Part shown: positions 18,025 to 26,901 of the stretch, one piece after another | How positions within the stretch are numbered: position 1 is the first letter of the stretch | How the letters are laid out: each line of letters starts with the position of its first letter | Assembly: GCA_027382625.1 (NCBI GenBank) | Contig: JAJKFJ010023957.1 | Location: forward strand, 1 to 26,901 | Origin: Tetmemena sp. SeJ-2015 | Lineage: Eukaryota; Ciliophora; Spirotrichea; Sporadotrichida; Oxytrichidae | Reading direction: 5' to 3' | DNA length: 26,901 nt | Position numbers and translations under genes: made by a program | The notes under the pieces: model-generated | The model's database searches: none | Seen by the model: the letters and a program-made list of their open reading frames with translations, nothing else | What the model was told of the DNA's origin: nothing

Positions 18025-19357
18025 TCACTATTGGCTTTGTAGTTATTCAGGTGGCTCTTTTTAATTGCTGGTCTTATATATGTGATCATACTTTTATAGG
18101 TCCTTTTAGCAAGCCTCATGCAGTCTCTTCAAATACAAAAGTTCTTCTGGAGTTAAGTTGGCAGCATTTGCGAAAGGAGCAGCTTATACAGAAAAATTCT
18201 CTTGTTTAGGAATCTTAACAACTTTGTCACTCAAGTTCTAACCAACTTATTGAAGTTATAGTTTAGTGGCGAGATCCATATTTAATTCTGGGTTGGCCTT
18301 CAGCAACTGATCTAAATTTATTTCAAAGTATGACTGGCTAAAAACTAGCGGTACTTGTGGGTTATTTAGGGCTGCAGAATTAGTGTTTGTGCTAGTTGAT
18401 TTTAGAGCTGATTCAAAATTATTCTCTTCATCGAGTGGCTTCACAAATAGATTGAGCTTGCACCTTTAGGATTCAGGAGCTATCGTTGCACTCTTTATGG
18501 CTTCTTCGTCTTCCATATTAGCATACCCTCCGATACCCTGGAAATATCCATCTGCTAATTCGTCATAGTAATCACTCTCTCCGCCATCTTCATCTCCACT
18601 ATCGAGTTCGCCTCGCCTCTTAGTGGATCCTATAGACTTAGATTTCTAAATTTTCTTCTCTAATCTACCCTCTTTCCTGTAAATCTATATCACGTTCTTG
18701 GCTGAGGAAAAGTTAATACCGTATCAACACATTTATAATAGAGAATTCAATTAGGTATCTGTCGCAAACATTTTTGAGATTCTCCCTCATTACAACAACT
18801 TCAAATACAATCGTCCTCCTCATGTTATCGTCAATCTTCAAATAATGTGTCTGTCTCCTTCTGTTGGCTCCTCCAATTACAGTAGTTTTTATTTATGCGA
18901 CATCCTCAATATAAAATATGGTGCGAGCTTACTTCAGCAGCTTCAATTTTGGTAAAGATTGTGTCTTGGTCTTAGATCTTCTGTGTATATCTTTCTCTTT
19001 AATCTTTGGATCTACATTAGCATTCATCTATGGCGTGCAGACATAATTTATGATCGGCATTTGTCTATTCTCTAGAAGCCTAATATGTATTAGCAGATCG
19101 CTGATGACTTTCTTTCCCTTCCTTTTTGATTAAATAACAATTAAATATAGATAAGATTGGTTTTGACTTCATAGAAACCATTTATGGCAAATTATTCTTT
19201 ACTTCCTCTTCCAATTCTTTAAGTTAAAGGATTTATGGGGCGTGGGATGAAAGTTGCTGTATTGATGAGACAGCTATTGCACTGTCTGATTCTCTTTTTT
19301 AAGTGAAACCAGCTTGAGCTCGTTAAAATTAAATATAAGTTACGGCACTTATTACAT
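18025..19357 (-). CDS. Unrecognised protein of about 395 residues
   Basis: ATG 19357-19355 starts MQQVPQRAQAGFTQKRES; TGA at 18027-18025. After removal of four IESs and one 28-bp intron-like segment it reads as a mixed alpha/beta protein: LLIHIRLLENRQMPIINY, DPKIQDQDTIFTKIEAAE, GGANRRRQTHYLKIDD, IVFEVVVMRENLKNVCDRYL, then a basic stretch (KKIQKSKSIGSTKRR), an acidic stretch (ELDSGDEDGGESDYYDELAD), an Asn/Ser-rich linker and a C-terminal helical part (LTPEELLYLKRLHEACQKDL). No signal peptide or membrane segment. It lies 85 bp upstream of the p24 gene on the same strand. No family is recognised. Confidence 0.65.
18707..18743. other. IES, 37 bp, pointer GAG
   Basis: GAG at 18704-18706 and 18741-18743. 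On the - strand excision joins DRYLIEFS to AKNVIQIYRKEG. Confidence 0.6.
18905..18932 (-). other. Very short intron or IES, 28 bp
   Basis: GTAAGC donor and TTGAG acceptor. Removal joins FTKIEAAE to DVAQIKTTV. A 2-bp pointer (GA) would also work, so its nature is open. Confidence 0.5.
18981..19006. other. IES, 26 bp, pointer ATCTT
   Basis: ATCTT at 18976-18980 and 19002-19006. Excision joins NVDPKI to QDQDTIFTKIE. Confidence 0.7.
19130..19166. other. IES, 37 bp, pointer TTTTGA
   Basis: TTTTGA at 19124-19129 and 19161-19166. Excision joins MVSMKSK to RKGKKVISDLL. Confidence 0.75.
19326..19342. other. IES, 17 bp, pointer GTTA
   Basis: GTTA at 19322-19325 and 19339-19342. Excision links the ATG (MQQVP) to QRAQAGFTQKRES in frame, only five codons into the gene. 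Confidence 0.65.
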
Positions 19358-19598
19358 TAAAATGTTATCGATTAAATTATATAAAGCAGCCCTAAACCTT
19401 CAGGTGCAATTGCTTGGCTAATTATCAATAATGATATTTCCTCTCAAATTTTAAACTATAAGAATAAAGCGATTCAAAGATTCTGTCATAAAATCTTCTC
19501 TTTAAATTTAGAATCAATTGTTAACTCTCATTAAAAGCATCGCTTGAAGAAGATAATTTATATAAACCTATAGCCAACATTCCCTCCATATAACCTGC
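19358..19598. other. Intergenic spacer
   Basis: 241 bp of AT-rich DNA between two - strand genes. No ORF, RNA or repeat was recognised. Confidence 0.5.
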
Positions 19599-21255
19599 TC
19601 AATAGATCTTAGTTTTAGTGTGGTAAAATCTCTATCTCTGAGCAGCTGCATGGGAAGTAGTTTTCCTGCAAATATTCTGGTCATTGACATCCTTTTTGTA
19701 GCTCTCAAACTCTTTTCCTGGCTCAAAGTTTGATTTGTACTTGTTGTGCCCTGTCATGTTTTGATAGTAAAAGAAAAATTAAATGAGCATTAAGTAGCTG
19801 CTGAGATAGTACTCATGTCTCAACCTGAACTTGGGATCTGACATAACCATATTATCTCTGCGTTCTTTACCAAGATCCTCAGCCATGGTGGAGTTTCCTA
19901 CATCGTTTGGCCCTGGGATAGTATTTATCTGAGAGGTAAAGTATCTGAGTCTTGCTTGCACCTTGCCGTTAAGTTTGTTATTAACATCCTTATCCTGCTT
20001 AATTTTAGTATGAGCTGCCTTTTGATTGCCTCCACTTATAACTCTGTTTGCTTTTGACTGTTCCATCAATTGCTCGCTCTTTTTCTCTCTATATGCTTCT
20101 TGTACTTTTTCAGTTTGATAGGGATTGACTCCTGCTGATTCATCTGCTCCCATTTGAATTTGGGAGTAGGTAAATCTAGCTGCTACCTTTTTAGTGAGAG
20201 CAGCTGCAGATTGGAATCCTGCTCTAGTGACTGAGGATCCACTCTTTTGGCTGGTGGTTTCCAGATCTTCCTTGATAGCTCTTACTCTTGCTGCTCCAAA
20301 TGCGGGAGAGGAGTCTCTGTTCTGATAGTATTCCTAGGTGCTCTTCTTTCCCCACACACCGTAGTCATTTTCCGCATTCAAATTAGATCTACCCCTGCTC
20401 ACTGAATTCGTAGTTGATCTGTTCTGAGGAGTTTACCCTCCGAATCTGGGAGCACCTCCTCCAAATCCGACTCTTGAGCTGCTTCTCTCATTATAAAATA
20501 TGAAAGGGTAAGATGATTTGTCGAAGTTCCAAAGTTTGCAAGTAGACCTGGCGCTGATCTATCTCTAGATCGAGAGGGGGTGTAGTTTGCATTCCAATTG
20601 TTCACTCTCTGCAAGTTAACCATGGATTGCCAGAAAGTATTTGAGTCATGCTGCTTATGGAAGATATCTGTGGAGGCACTCCTCTGATTGTTTCTCGCAC
20701 TCATCGCTCCTGACAAATTCATGAAATCTCTTTGGCCTATAAAAAGTCTTATCCACCATTTTAGCGATGTAAAAAAGCAAACAGCTTATGCGAATTCAAA
20801 CATCAAATTTGCAAAGATGCTCTCACGCATTAATTGGTGATATCTCTATCCTTATAAAAACTATTATTGTGACTTACTTGTGTCGTTATGACGAGAGATT
20901 GAGCGATTGTTGCTTCTATTCTCTGCCTTAGCTATAGAAGCAGTTTAGAGAGAGTGAATTAATTACCCGGAGTTTCTGTGAACTGAGTTGAGCTATATTT
21001 TTTATTGAAGGATGGATTGGTCTGCTTTTCAAATCCTGCATGAGATCCCCCGCTGGTTGAGTGCTCTGTTCAATATCATATTCAAACTCATATCATTTTC
21101 AAAGCAATATGAGTTTGCATTATCTTACATTGACCATTGGGAGTGACATCCTTTGTAGATGCGACGGCAGCTGACTTAGTGGAGGGTGCTGTGGCTTACT
21201 TGACAGGTTTTGAATTATTAGCAGGCCTGGAACCTCTGTTTTATCTTGAATCCAT
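19599..21255 (-). CDS. Unrecognised Arg/Ser/Gly-rich protein with charged C-terminal helices
   Basis: ATG 21255-21253 (MDSRQNRGSRPANNSKPVK), TGA 19601-19599. Three introns and two IESs removed. The N-terminal half is disordered and Ser/Asn/Arg-rich (RSNNRSISRHND, SARNNQRSASTD, YTPSRSRDRSAPGLL, GFGGGAPRFGGQTPQ). The C-terminal half is charged and helical (VNPYQTEKVQEAYREKKSEQ, NNKLNGKVQARLRYF) with HEYYQNMTGHNKYKSNFEPG and an ending FYHTKTKIY. No membrane segment or enzyme motif was recognised. The gene is intron-rich for this window. Confidence 0.65.
19770..19811. other. IES, 42 bp, pointer GATAGTA
   Basis: The 7-bp repeat GATAGTA at 19763-19769 and 19805-19811. On the - strand excision joins RLRHEYY to QNMTGHNKYKS. 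Confidence 0.85.
20493..20518. other. IES, 26 bp, pointer ATT
   Basis: ATT at 20490-20492 and 20516-20518. Excision joins ANFGTSTN to ERSSSRVGFGGG. Confidence 0.65.
20737..20877 (-). other. Spliceosomal intron, 141 bp
   Basis: GTAAGT donor and TTTATAG acceptor. Splicing joins ISRHNDT to SQRDFMNLSG. Confidence 0.75.
20932..20966 (-). other. Probable 35-bp intron
   Basis: GTAATT donor and TCTATAG acceptor. Splicing joins QFTETP to AKAENRSNN. Confidence 0.7.
21066..21128 (-). other. Spliceosomal intron, 63 bp
   Basis: GTAAGA donor and GAACAG acceptor. Splicing joins DVTPNGQ to QHSTSGGSHAG; the junction codon becomes TAG (Gln). Confidence 0.75.
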
Positions 21256-21847
21256 ATTGTATACTCACTGATGGAATATTTGGCTCACTTCTCGCAAAAA
21301 TTTTATTTTAAATATAATGTCCTATTATAGTAGAAAATTTAATTAAAATCGATTATTGGATAAAATAAAAAATGAAGAATTGCAACTTCGAGGTTGTTGA
21401 AAGAGATATTCACACCTGATCTGCTGCTTATTCGATAGCTTATCGAAAATTAATTTGAGTTTCCTCTTTAATCAAGCTTATTGCACCTCTCAGCAGCAAG
21501 ATATGATGTGCACAAACTCAAAGTGACCAAATATCAACATCATAAAAACTTGTGTCTCTTATGACTCTTGATTGAACGCTCCCTCACAAAAGATGCAATG
21601 TTGAAAAGTTCTTAAATTATTATGCTGAATCGAATGGTCTAATAATTATTTAAATTTGGCACACTTCAACTGTCACTGATTAATTCCATTAATTTAATAT
21701 CTAATTTAATTCTCTTTTTTATTATATTCTCTTCTATATTATCTTATGCTCTCACTGCAGAGTGAGAATCAAGGGATTTATTTATAAAATTATAATAATA
21801 AATATGAGCAATTAGGGAAGGAGCAGCTACTCCTACTATTCAAAAAA
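21256..21847. other. Divergent intergenic region
   Basis: 592 bp of AT-rich DNA between two diverging start codons. It contains an imperfect hairpin at 21751-21766 with arms CTCACT / AGTGAG, and CTCACT copies near 21263 and 21281. No coding segment was recognised. Confidence 0.4.
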
Positions 21848-22477
21848 ATGGCTATCATGAAAATTTTCGATTTTAACCAATGTTTATGAGGATATGATTA
21901 TGTGAAGAACTATCATAGTTCTTTCTTGTTGAAGTACCAGTCCCACAACCACTACTTCTCTGGTAGAGGGTAAGCAACAGTCCTCAAATAAGTCTATTGC
22001 AATCTATTAACTCCTTTCATCACTAACTGGACTATAATTAAAGCTTGATATTCTTTTCTTAATTATGTGCGTTCTTCGTTGCTAATTTCATTTTATAGTT
22101 CAAACTTCTTGGAGCTGCTGCGTCTGAAATCAGTTAGGCTAAAGTCTAACAGAAACTGGATGTGGTTTGATATCAGATACGGCACCAAGTTCCTGTACAT
22201 ATTGTACATGCCCCAGCTCTTCTTCTTGACAATTTCTTACCTGTTGACTCCCGTTTGGAGAAGAACTGACGAGAGGTACCATTTGAGATTCGCCGACGGA
22301 GAAGGAGATGAAATCGATGAGGTAGAGCCATTCGTCACTTATCAACAGAGAAAGAAGCCACTCACCAGAAGAAAGTACTCAGATCAGGTCAAACTTGTCT
22401 ACAACGGTGAAGAAGAGTACGATTATATTCCAATCACATAATAAGAATAAATCAGTATTATTATGAAATATTCCTGA
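21848..22477 (+). CDS. Small membrane protein, unrecognised
   Basis: ATG 21848-21850 (MAIMKIFDYVKNYHSS after IES removal), one intron, TGA 22475-22477, about 155 residues. A Leu/Arg-rich segment (NFLELLRLKSVRLKSNRN) precedes one hydrophobic helix (KFLYILYMPQLFFLTISYLL), then TPVWRRTDERYHLRFADGE, an acidic part and a Lys/Arg part (RKKPLTRRKYSD). Size and layout would suit a ciliate-specific mitochondrial inner-membrane subunit, but this is a guess; no family is recognised. Confidence 0.65.
21873..21899. other. IES, 27 bp, pointer GATT
   Basis: GATT at 21869-21872 and 21896-21899. Excision joins MAIMKIFD to YVKNYHSSFLL and bypasses a TGA. Confidence 0.75.
21970..22098 (+). other. Spliceosomal intron, 129 bp
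   Basis: GTAAGC donor and TTATAG acceptor. Splicing joins NHYFSGRG to SNFLELLRL. Confidence 0.8.
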
Positions 22478-22931
22478 GCAGCCCATCAGATACAGATGAG
22501 CAAATTCACGCTTCCATATATTTTCCAAAATTTCTCTTTCAGCAAATCAAAGCAGAAGAGATGCACGGGAATAGATATTGGTCGCTCTCATTAATTATTT
22601 AAACAAACATTCTTTACATTTCATCGCAAACTAAATGTCTATATTAAAAGGAGAAGAAATAGAAAATTATAGAGAAAGCAAAAATAGATTGAGTATATAA
22701 GGGAGAACTGGGTTTATAGTTACTGCTCTATCTTACGGAAGCAACAGAGTGATTATACTATGTTGCTATTATATGAACTAAGTAAGCCTTTTAGAAATAT
22801 ATCTTTCCTTTAGTAGATGAATTCTAATAATTATAAAATTTAATTTCATTAAAATTCCGCTGTGCTTTTAAAAGTGGAGAAGACGTGGTGAAAAATCGCT
22901 ATCAGACTAATATCTGCTTTGTCTATACTAT
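22478..22931. other. Convergent intergenic region
   Basis: 454 bp of AT-rich DNA between two converging 3' ends. Nothing recognised. Confidence 0.45.
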
Positions 22932-24594
22932 TCACTGCATTAGACCTGATCCATGATTTGGCTTTAAGTTGTCTCTTTCGAATGTTGCGATGGCTTCTAG
23001 ATTGGAGGGTTTAGTCTTATTGCTAAAGGCTGGGGTTTAATTTTCAGATTCAAAATTGGGACTAATCTTGAGAATAGGCTCTATTTTGATACGCTTTAAT
23101 ACTTCTTAATTAGCAATCTTCATCTACACGAACTTAATAAGATATAGACAAGTTTATATCATAATACTTCTCTTCGCTATCTTGTAGAGATTCCTACAAC
23201 TCAAGGCTTCTTACTAGATGAGGTAGAGTTTTTCTAGAAATATCCACATCCTTCTTTTCTTCAAGCTTCTATCCGCTGTGTCCAGAGCCCTTGAAATCTA
23301 GAGAAGCGTCTAAAGCCAGCAAACTTTCAAGAATCTTAGAGGCTGATTTTATTATTCTAAATAACTTCAATTTAAAAGTAAAAAGCATTTTCTATAATAA
23401 TTAAACTTCATCAAAAATTCCATATAATACCTCAATACTTTATTCTGGGATTTATATAATAAATATAACAGAGCTTTTAGAATAATAAAAAATTTGTTTA
23501 TTTTTGCAATATAATAACCTCAAAAATTAATATGATTAAACATGAGCCAAAGTAAGTTGACCAAACTCAGGAACGCAATAAATTTTGCTTGAGGCATTCT
23601 AAGACTCTAAAAATATTCATAACATTTTCTATATTACTTACTTGATTCGAGACCTTCGTATTTGTGAGCTGACTGAAGCCTCAAAGGGGTAAATATGTTT
23701 TCTTGAGATGACTGAAAATTCTGAGCAGAGGTATGAATATCTGAAACCGTTCTGTTATCCTTTTAGGGAGTAGAGAATGCAGCATTATGGTGAAGCTCCT
23801 CTAGATTCGCTCCTCTGCTTGCAAAATTTGGTGATTAGGCGCCTTAAGCCTAAGTTTGATGGGTATTAATAGTTGGGCCTAAATGATGAGGCAGCTCACC
23901 ATCATTAAGATGGAATCTTTAACTGAGCTAAACTCCATGGTAGCATAAAACGTAAAATGTATTAAACATTCTTCGAAAGCTCTAGAAAGATCTTTCTTAA
24001 GATTATCATGCTCCAAGCTAGTTGGGAGTAGATGTGGGATGATCTTATTCCTGTTTTCACTGCTCATCATATAATGCGATCTGCTTTGTTAGTGTTCTAT
24101 GAGCTTTAGCTTTCGCTTTAGAGTCGAGTTGAAATGATTCTTGATGTGGTTATCAGTTCTGCCAGGAAGGAGCTTAGCGATTTCTGACCAACGGTTTCCA
24201 AGCTTCTTGTGAGCATCAATTATAAGCAAGTCTTCTTCCTCTGTCCATTTGTTCTTCTTGATATCAGGGTTCAAATGATTGTGCCATCTACAGAAGGTTA
24301 CTGAGAAAAAATATTGCTGTAGGACAAAATGGAGCGATTTAGAGATGATATTTTAAGAAATTCATACCTTTCTCTGCACTATTTGCCAATTCTACCAGGC
24401 AAAGCAGTTGCTATTTAGCTCCAATTTTAAGCGCCATGTCTTCCAACCATATTGATGAGTGTTTAATCTTCCTCCTCCGTCCAAGGACCCTTGATCATTG
24501 CAGGATTAAGTACTTTCTGCCACCTATGAAGGCACTGCACATCTGTTCTGCTATCAAAGAATGATGCTATTCTTTTCCAATTTTTGGCCTAAAA
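22932..24594 (-). CDS. Three-repeat (R1R2R3) MYB DNA-binding protein, 5' part missing
   Basis: Nuclear DNA-binding protein of the c-Myb/3R-MYB type. The sequence enters inside R1 ([28 protein letters not shown]), then R2 ([47 protein letters not shown]) and R3 ([49 protein letters not shown]). The Trp residues of R2 and R3 are present. A Gln/Asn/Ser-rich C-terminal region follows, ending [15 protein letters not shown] and TGA at 22934-22932. The first half of R1 and the start codon are not in the adjoining 900 bp on either side of the inverted-repeat element, so they lie farther away or are scrambled. Two introns and three IESs are inferred. Confidence 0.88.
23106..23121. other. IES, 16 bp, pointer CTTC
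   Basis: CTTC at 23102-23105 and 23118-23121. On the - strand excision joins YQVRVDE to [12 protein letters not shown]. Confidence 0.65.
23344..23595. other. IES, 252 bp, pointer GAGGC
   Basis: GAGGC at 23339-23343 and 23591-23595. Excision of this very AT-rich block joins KSQNAS to [12 protein letters not shown] in frame. Confidence 0.75.
23607..23641 (-). other. Probable 35-bp intron
   Basis: GTAAGT donor and TTTTTAG acceptor. Splicing joins HKYEGLES to KSQNAS. Confidence 0.7.
23904..23917. other. Short IES, 14 bp, pointer ATC
   Basis: ATC at 23901-23903 and 23915-23917. Excision corrects the frame from FSSVKD to GELPHHLGP. The pointer is short and the limits tentative. Confidence 0.45.
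24288..24367 (-). other. Spliceosomal intron, 80 bp, inside MYB R2
   Basis: GTATGA donor and CTGTAG acceptor. Splicing joins GKQCRER to WHNHLNPDI, the invariant end of R2. Confidence 0.88.
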
Positions 24595-24640
24595 ATGATG
24601 TTAGATGAGGTAAAATCATTTTAATCGAAGTAAAATAAAT

Positions 24641-24786
24641 GGGGGGGGGGACGGAAGTGCACACCCCCGCCACTTTTTATGATCAAAATTTATGAAAAAC
24701 ATCTATTTAGGCCAAAATCGTCTAAAAATGCCAAAAAATTAAGAATTTTTAGCTTTCAAAATTTCCATGAGGGTCAAAATTTATGA
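24641..24786 (+). repeat. Left terminal inverted repeat of the 825-bp element
   Basis: Starts with ten G, contains GTGCAC and runs to about 24786 with decreasing similarity to the right copy. Confidence 0.75.
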
Positions 24787-25321
24787 TTTCAAATTTTATG
24801 AAATAACCTTAAAATTATTTCCGAGCTCTGTTTTACTCATGAACATAAAGTCTTATGAAAATAATAGAGTTAATACACATATTAATTAATGATTTGTCCT
24901 TCAGTTTTTTAAATGCGATTTGGTTGTTTTATCAAACTTCTTGCAATCTTAACTTGAATATTATTTAGAGAAGAATCTGACAAGTTTAAATATAATAGCC
25001 AAGATCACTATATCTGCAATTACATAAAATTACTGCTGTAAACTTATTGATAAATTCTAGAACATACTTTAGAGGATCTTCCAATCATATGTACAGTTTT
25101 TATGAATAAACATAACAATTCATAGCCAAAATATATTCTCAAATAATCCAGCTATCTGGGGACCTACTATATAGCAGATAGCCTCTTTAAAAGTAGCTTA
25201 ATATAAAGGAATGAAATGATACTTAGTTATTTATGAGAATAAAACATAATCATAACATCAATCAGTCGTCAATATTAAATTCAATAAATAATATTAATAG
25301 ATCATCCATAAAAAAGTGAAA

Positions 25322-25465
25322 TTCGTAAAAATGACCCTCTTGGAAATTTTAAAAGCCAGAATTACTTAATTTTTGGCATTTTTAGTGTTTTTGACACTCT
25401 ATGTGCACTTTTATTGGCATTTTGTTCATATTTATGGGGGGGTGTGCACTTCCGTCCCCCCCCCC
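25322..25465 (-). repeat. Right terminal inverted repeat of the 825-bp element
   Basis: Reverse complement of the left repeat; the outer 28 bp are almost identical, the inner part diverged. Confidence 0.75.
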
Positions 25466-25531
25466 ATAATATTTAATGGTATTATAAAAATAAAATCTTG
25501 CGGTTAAGTATTATATATAGTTCGTTAATAG

Positions 25532-26467
25532 GATGACACTCCACTGCCTCCATTTTTAGTTTACAGACCAAATGAAAACAAGATATATCCCTATGACCCA
25601 ACATTCTACGACATTAGACCTTACAAGTTGAAAATGGTGGCTATAGACGCTGATATGACCTACTCTCCAACTGAATCTGAGAAGCCATTTACTCTTAACC
25701 TTTACTACCATAACACAGCTTAAAATTATGACTGGAATTGCCAAACTTTGGACGTCTCTCTTATCTCTGTAGTAGGGAAAAACAATCTGGTATACACAAT
25801 AGGAGCAGAGCAGCGAATATTTGATTACCAGGTCAATTATGCTGCTGTTGACGCATTTTGTATAACTCTAGTCGAGATTACTATGGTCAAAAGACCAAGC
25901 ATGGTTACATTCTACAACGATTCAATCATAATCAATTTACTATTTTTTATTAGTTCACTAAAATTCTAATGAATGCAAGTCATGATTTAAACTGACTCAG
26001 CCAAAGATGCTGGCAGCTATACATTTGAAATATGGGCTTACATAAGAAAAAATATTTCATCTTGTAATTTATTGAAAGATACTTAGACTAGAAAGCTAAA
26101 TTGAAAACTATAAGTCTCCTTTTTACAAATAATGATCTCTTTAAATAAATCAATATTAAAATAAATGATTGCGATTATCCTAAGATCCCCACTGTATAGG
26201 TTCCTCCTTAGTGGCTTTTGTACTTATTAAATAATTTTCATATAATATATTTTACACAAGCTCAACAGATAACACAATAGATTTGAGCTCCTATTTTTTC
26301 TTTAAGCCTCCCGATTACTGCAACTAAATATATATTGCATAGATTTTGATATTATAAATGTTCACTTATGAAGTGTTTCGGAATGAATTCAAAATTATTT
26401 TGATTATATTAAATGACTACGAACCTTATAATGCCTACTGCATGACTTTTAATATCTATTATCCATA
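25532..26467 (+). CDS. Coding segments of a probable secreted/surface protein, fragmentary
   Basis: The first segment (25532-25970) is open without TGA and looks coding: DDTPLPPFLVYRPNENKIYP, PYKLKMVAIDADMTYSP, FTLNLYYHNTAQNYDWNC, RIFDYQVNYAAVDAF. Separate islands follow between AT-rich DNA: TDSAKDAGSYTFEIWAYI (about 25990-26046), NDCDYPKIPTVQVPPQW (about 26166-26216), LSSYFFFKPPDYC (about 26284-26322) and NDYEPYNAYCMTFNI (about 26409-26453). The Tyr/Pro/Cys-rich beta-strand style and the D-AGSYTF motif resemble Ig-like or cadherin-like extracellular domains. No start, stop or pointer set could be fixed. The gene may be scrambled or continue beyond the window. Confidence 0.45.
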
Positions 26468-26901
26468 AAAATACTAAATTGCATTCTTCAAATAAAAATA
26501 ATTTAATATTAAATTTATATTTTATTTTCCCTAAAGATAAGTTAAATTTTAGATATATTAGAGTTTCGTTATTTCTTCATTTAAAATTATAAAAAAATAT
26601 TATTAAAATGCCTACATTATTTTTTGAAATAAGCCAAATTCACTGAAATTTATTTACGACTGATTATATAAATATTTTAAATTTTATCTAATCTTAATTA
26701 TACTATAACATTTATTTTTAATCAGGAAAATAAAATTTCATTACGCTCTTATTATTTACTTATTTTTTTATGCTGTACTAAAGGATTTATTAAATTTACA
26801 TTATATTTGGGAATAGTATTATTAATTTAAAAATGATTTTTAATTTTTGGTAAAACATTTTGTTTATAAAATTGATTTAATCAATCTTGAAATAAACATT
26901 G
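26468..26901. other. AT-rich non-coding DNA
   Basis: Very AT-rich sequence with no coding island, repeat or RNA recognised. Confidence 0.5.

Larger units (their letters stand above)
24641..25465. mobile_element. 825-bp inverted-repeat element with ten-G termini
   Basis: Left end reads G10 then ACGGAAGTGCACACCCCC; the right end is its inverted copy, ending in C10. Similarity continues inward for about 145 bp (CTAAAAATGCCAAAAA, AAAATTTCCA, GAGGGTCA). The interior is AT-rich with no ORF. The size and structure fit a MITE-like non-autonomous transposon. Flanks show at most an AT dinucleotide in common. Confidence 0.75.

Noticed and set aside
18006..18209. + strand ORF with a hydrophobic start
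   Set aside because: The opposite strand carries the C-terminal part of the gene ending at 18025 with a coherent charged protein; this is its shadow.
5800..21766. CTGCAG occurrences in three intergenic regions (about 5808, 10114, 21756) as a possible chromosome-breakage signal
   Set aside because: The same hexamer occurs inside coding DNA (near 18371 and 20205), and other intergenic regions lack it.
1..26901. tRNA, rRNA or CRISPR loci
   Set aside because: No cloverleaf with conserved TTCGA arm, no rRNA-like tract and no regularly spaced repeat array was seen; the organism is eukaryotic.

Overview
The window reads as germline (micronuclear) DNA of a hypotrich/stichotrich ciliate of the Oxytricha-Stylonychia type. 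Conserved proteins read through TAA and TAG, which stand where glutamine is expected, and end only at TGA. Most genes are cut by short AT-rich segments, and each of these segments is bounded by a short direct repeat. Removing one repeat plus the segment restores the reading frame, which is the MDS/IES/pointer arrangement of hypotrich germline DNA. Some genes also have ordinary GT-AG introns, several of only 28-36 bp.

Layout from left to right: (1) a NEK/NIMA-like protein kinase, + strand, 5' end outside the window, to 2915; (2) an Asn/Gly/Gln-rich, probably RNA-binding protein, + strand, to 5542; (3) a long unrecognised gene, - strand, 10048 to about 5851, split by a 1.77-kb IES that holds a transposon-like inverted-repeat element; (4) a fusion of an RP2/TBCC-like C-CAP domain with a clathrin-light-chain-like tail, - strand, 12163-10228; (5) the outer-arm dynein intermediate chain DNAI2 (IC69/IC70 type), a scrambled gene whose middle segments alternate between a + cluster (12352-13996) and a - cluster (15469-14163); (6) the proteasome ATPase Rpt1, + strand, 15582-16937, uninterrupted; (7) a p24/TMED cargo receptor, - strand, 17939-17041; (8) and (9) two unrecognised genes, - strand; (10) a small membrane protein, + strand; (11) a three-repeat MYB protein, - strand, lacking its 5' end; (12) an 825-bp inverted-repeat element with ten-G ends; (13) fragments of a probable surface protein, + strand, running into AT-rich DNA.

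The genes do not form an operon. They are unrelated housekeeping, ciliary, secretory and regulatory genes. In such ciliates each gene is normally released on its own small macronuclear chromosome, so they are best seen as separate future nanochromosomes lying side by side, often only 80-250 bp apart. The shared theme is genome rearrangement: about 40 deletable segments, one inverted scrambled locus, and two transposon-like elements. All junctions were derived by eye from pointer repeats plus reading frame. Those with 5-11 bp pointers in conserved proteins are strong, and those with 3-bp pointers in low-complexity proteins are tentative.
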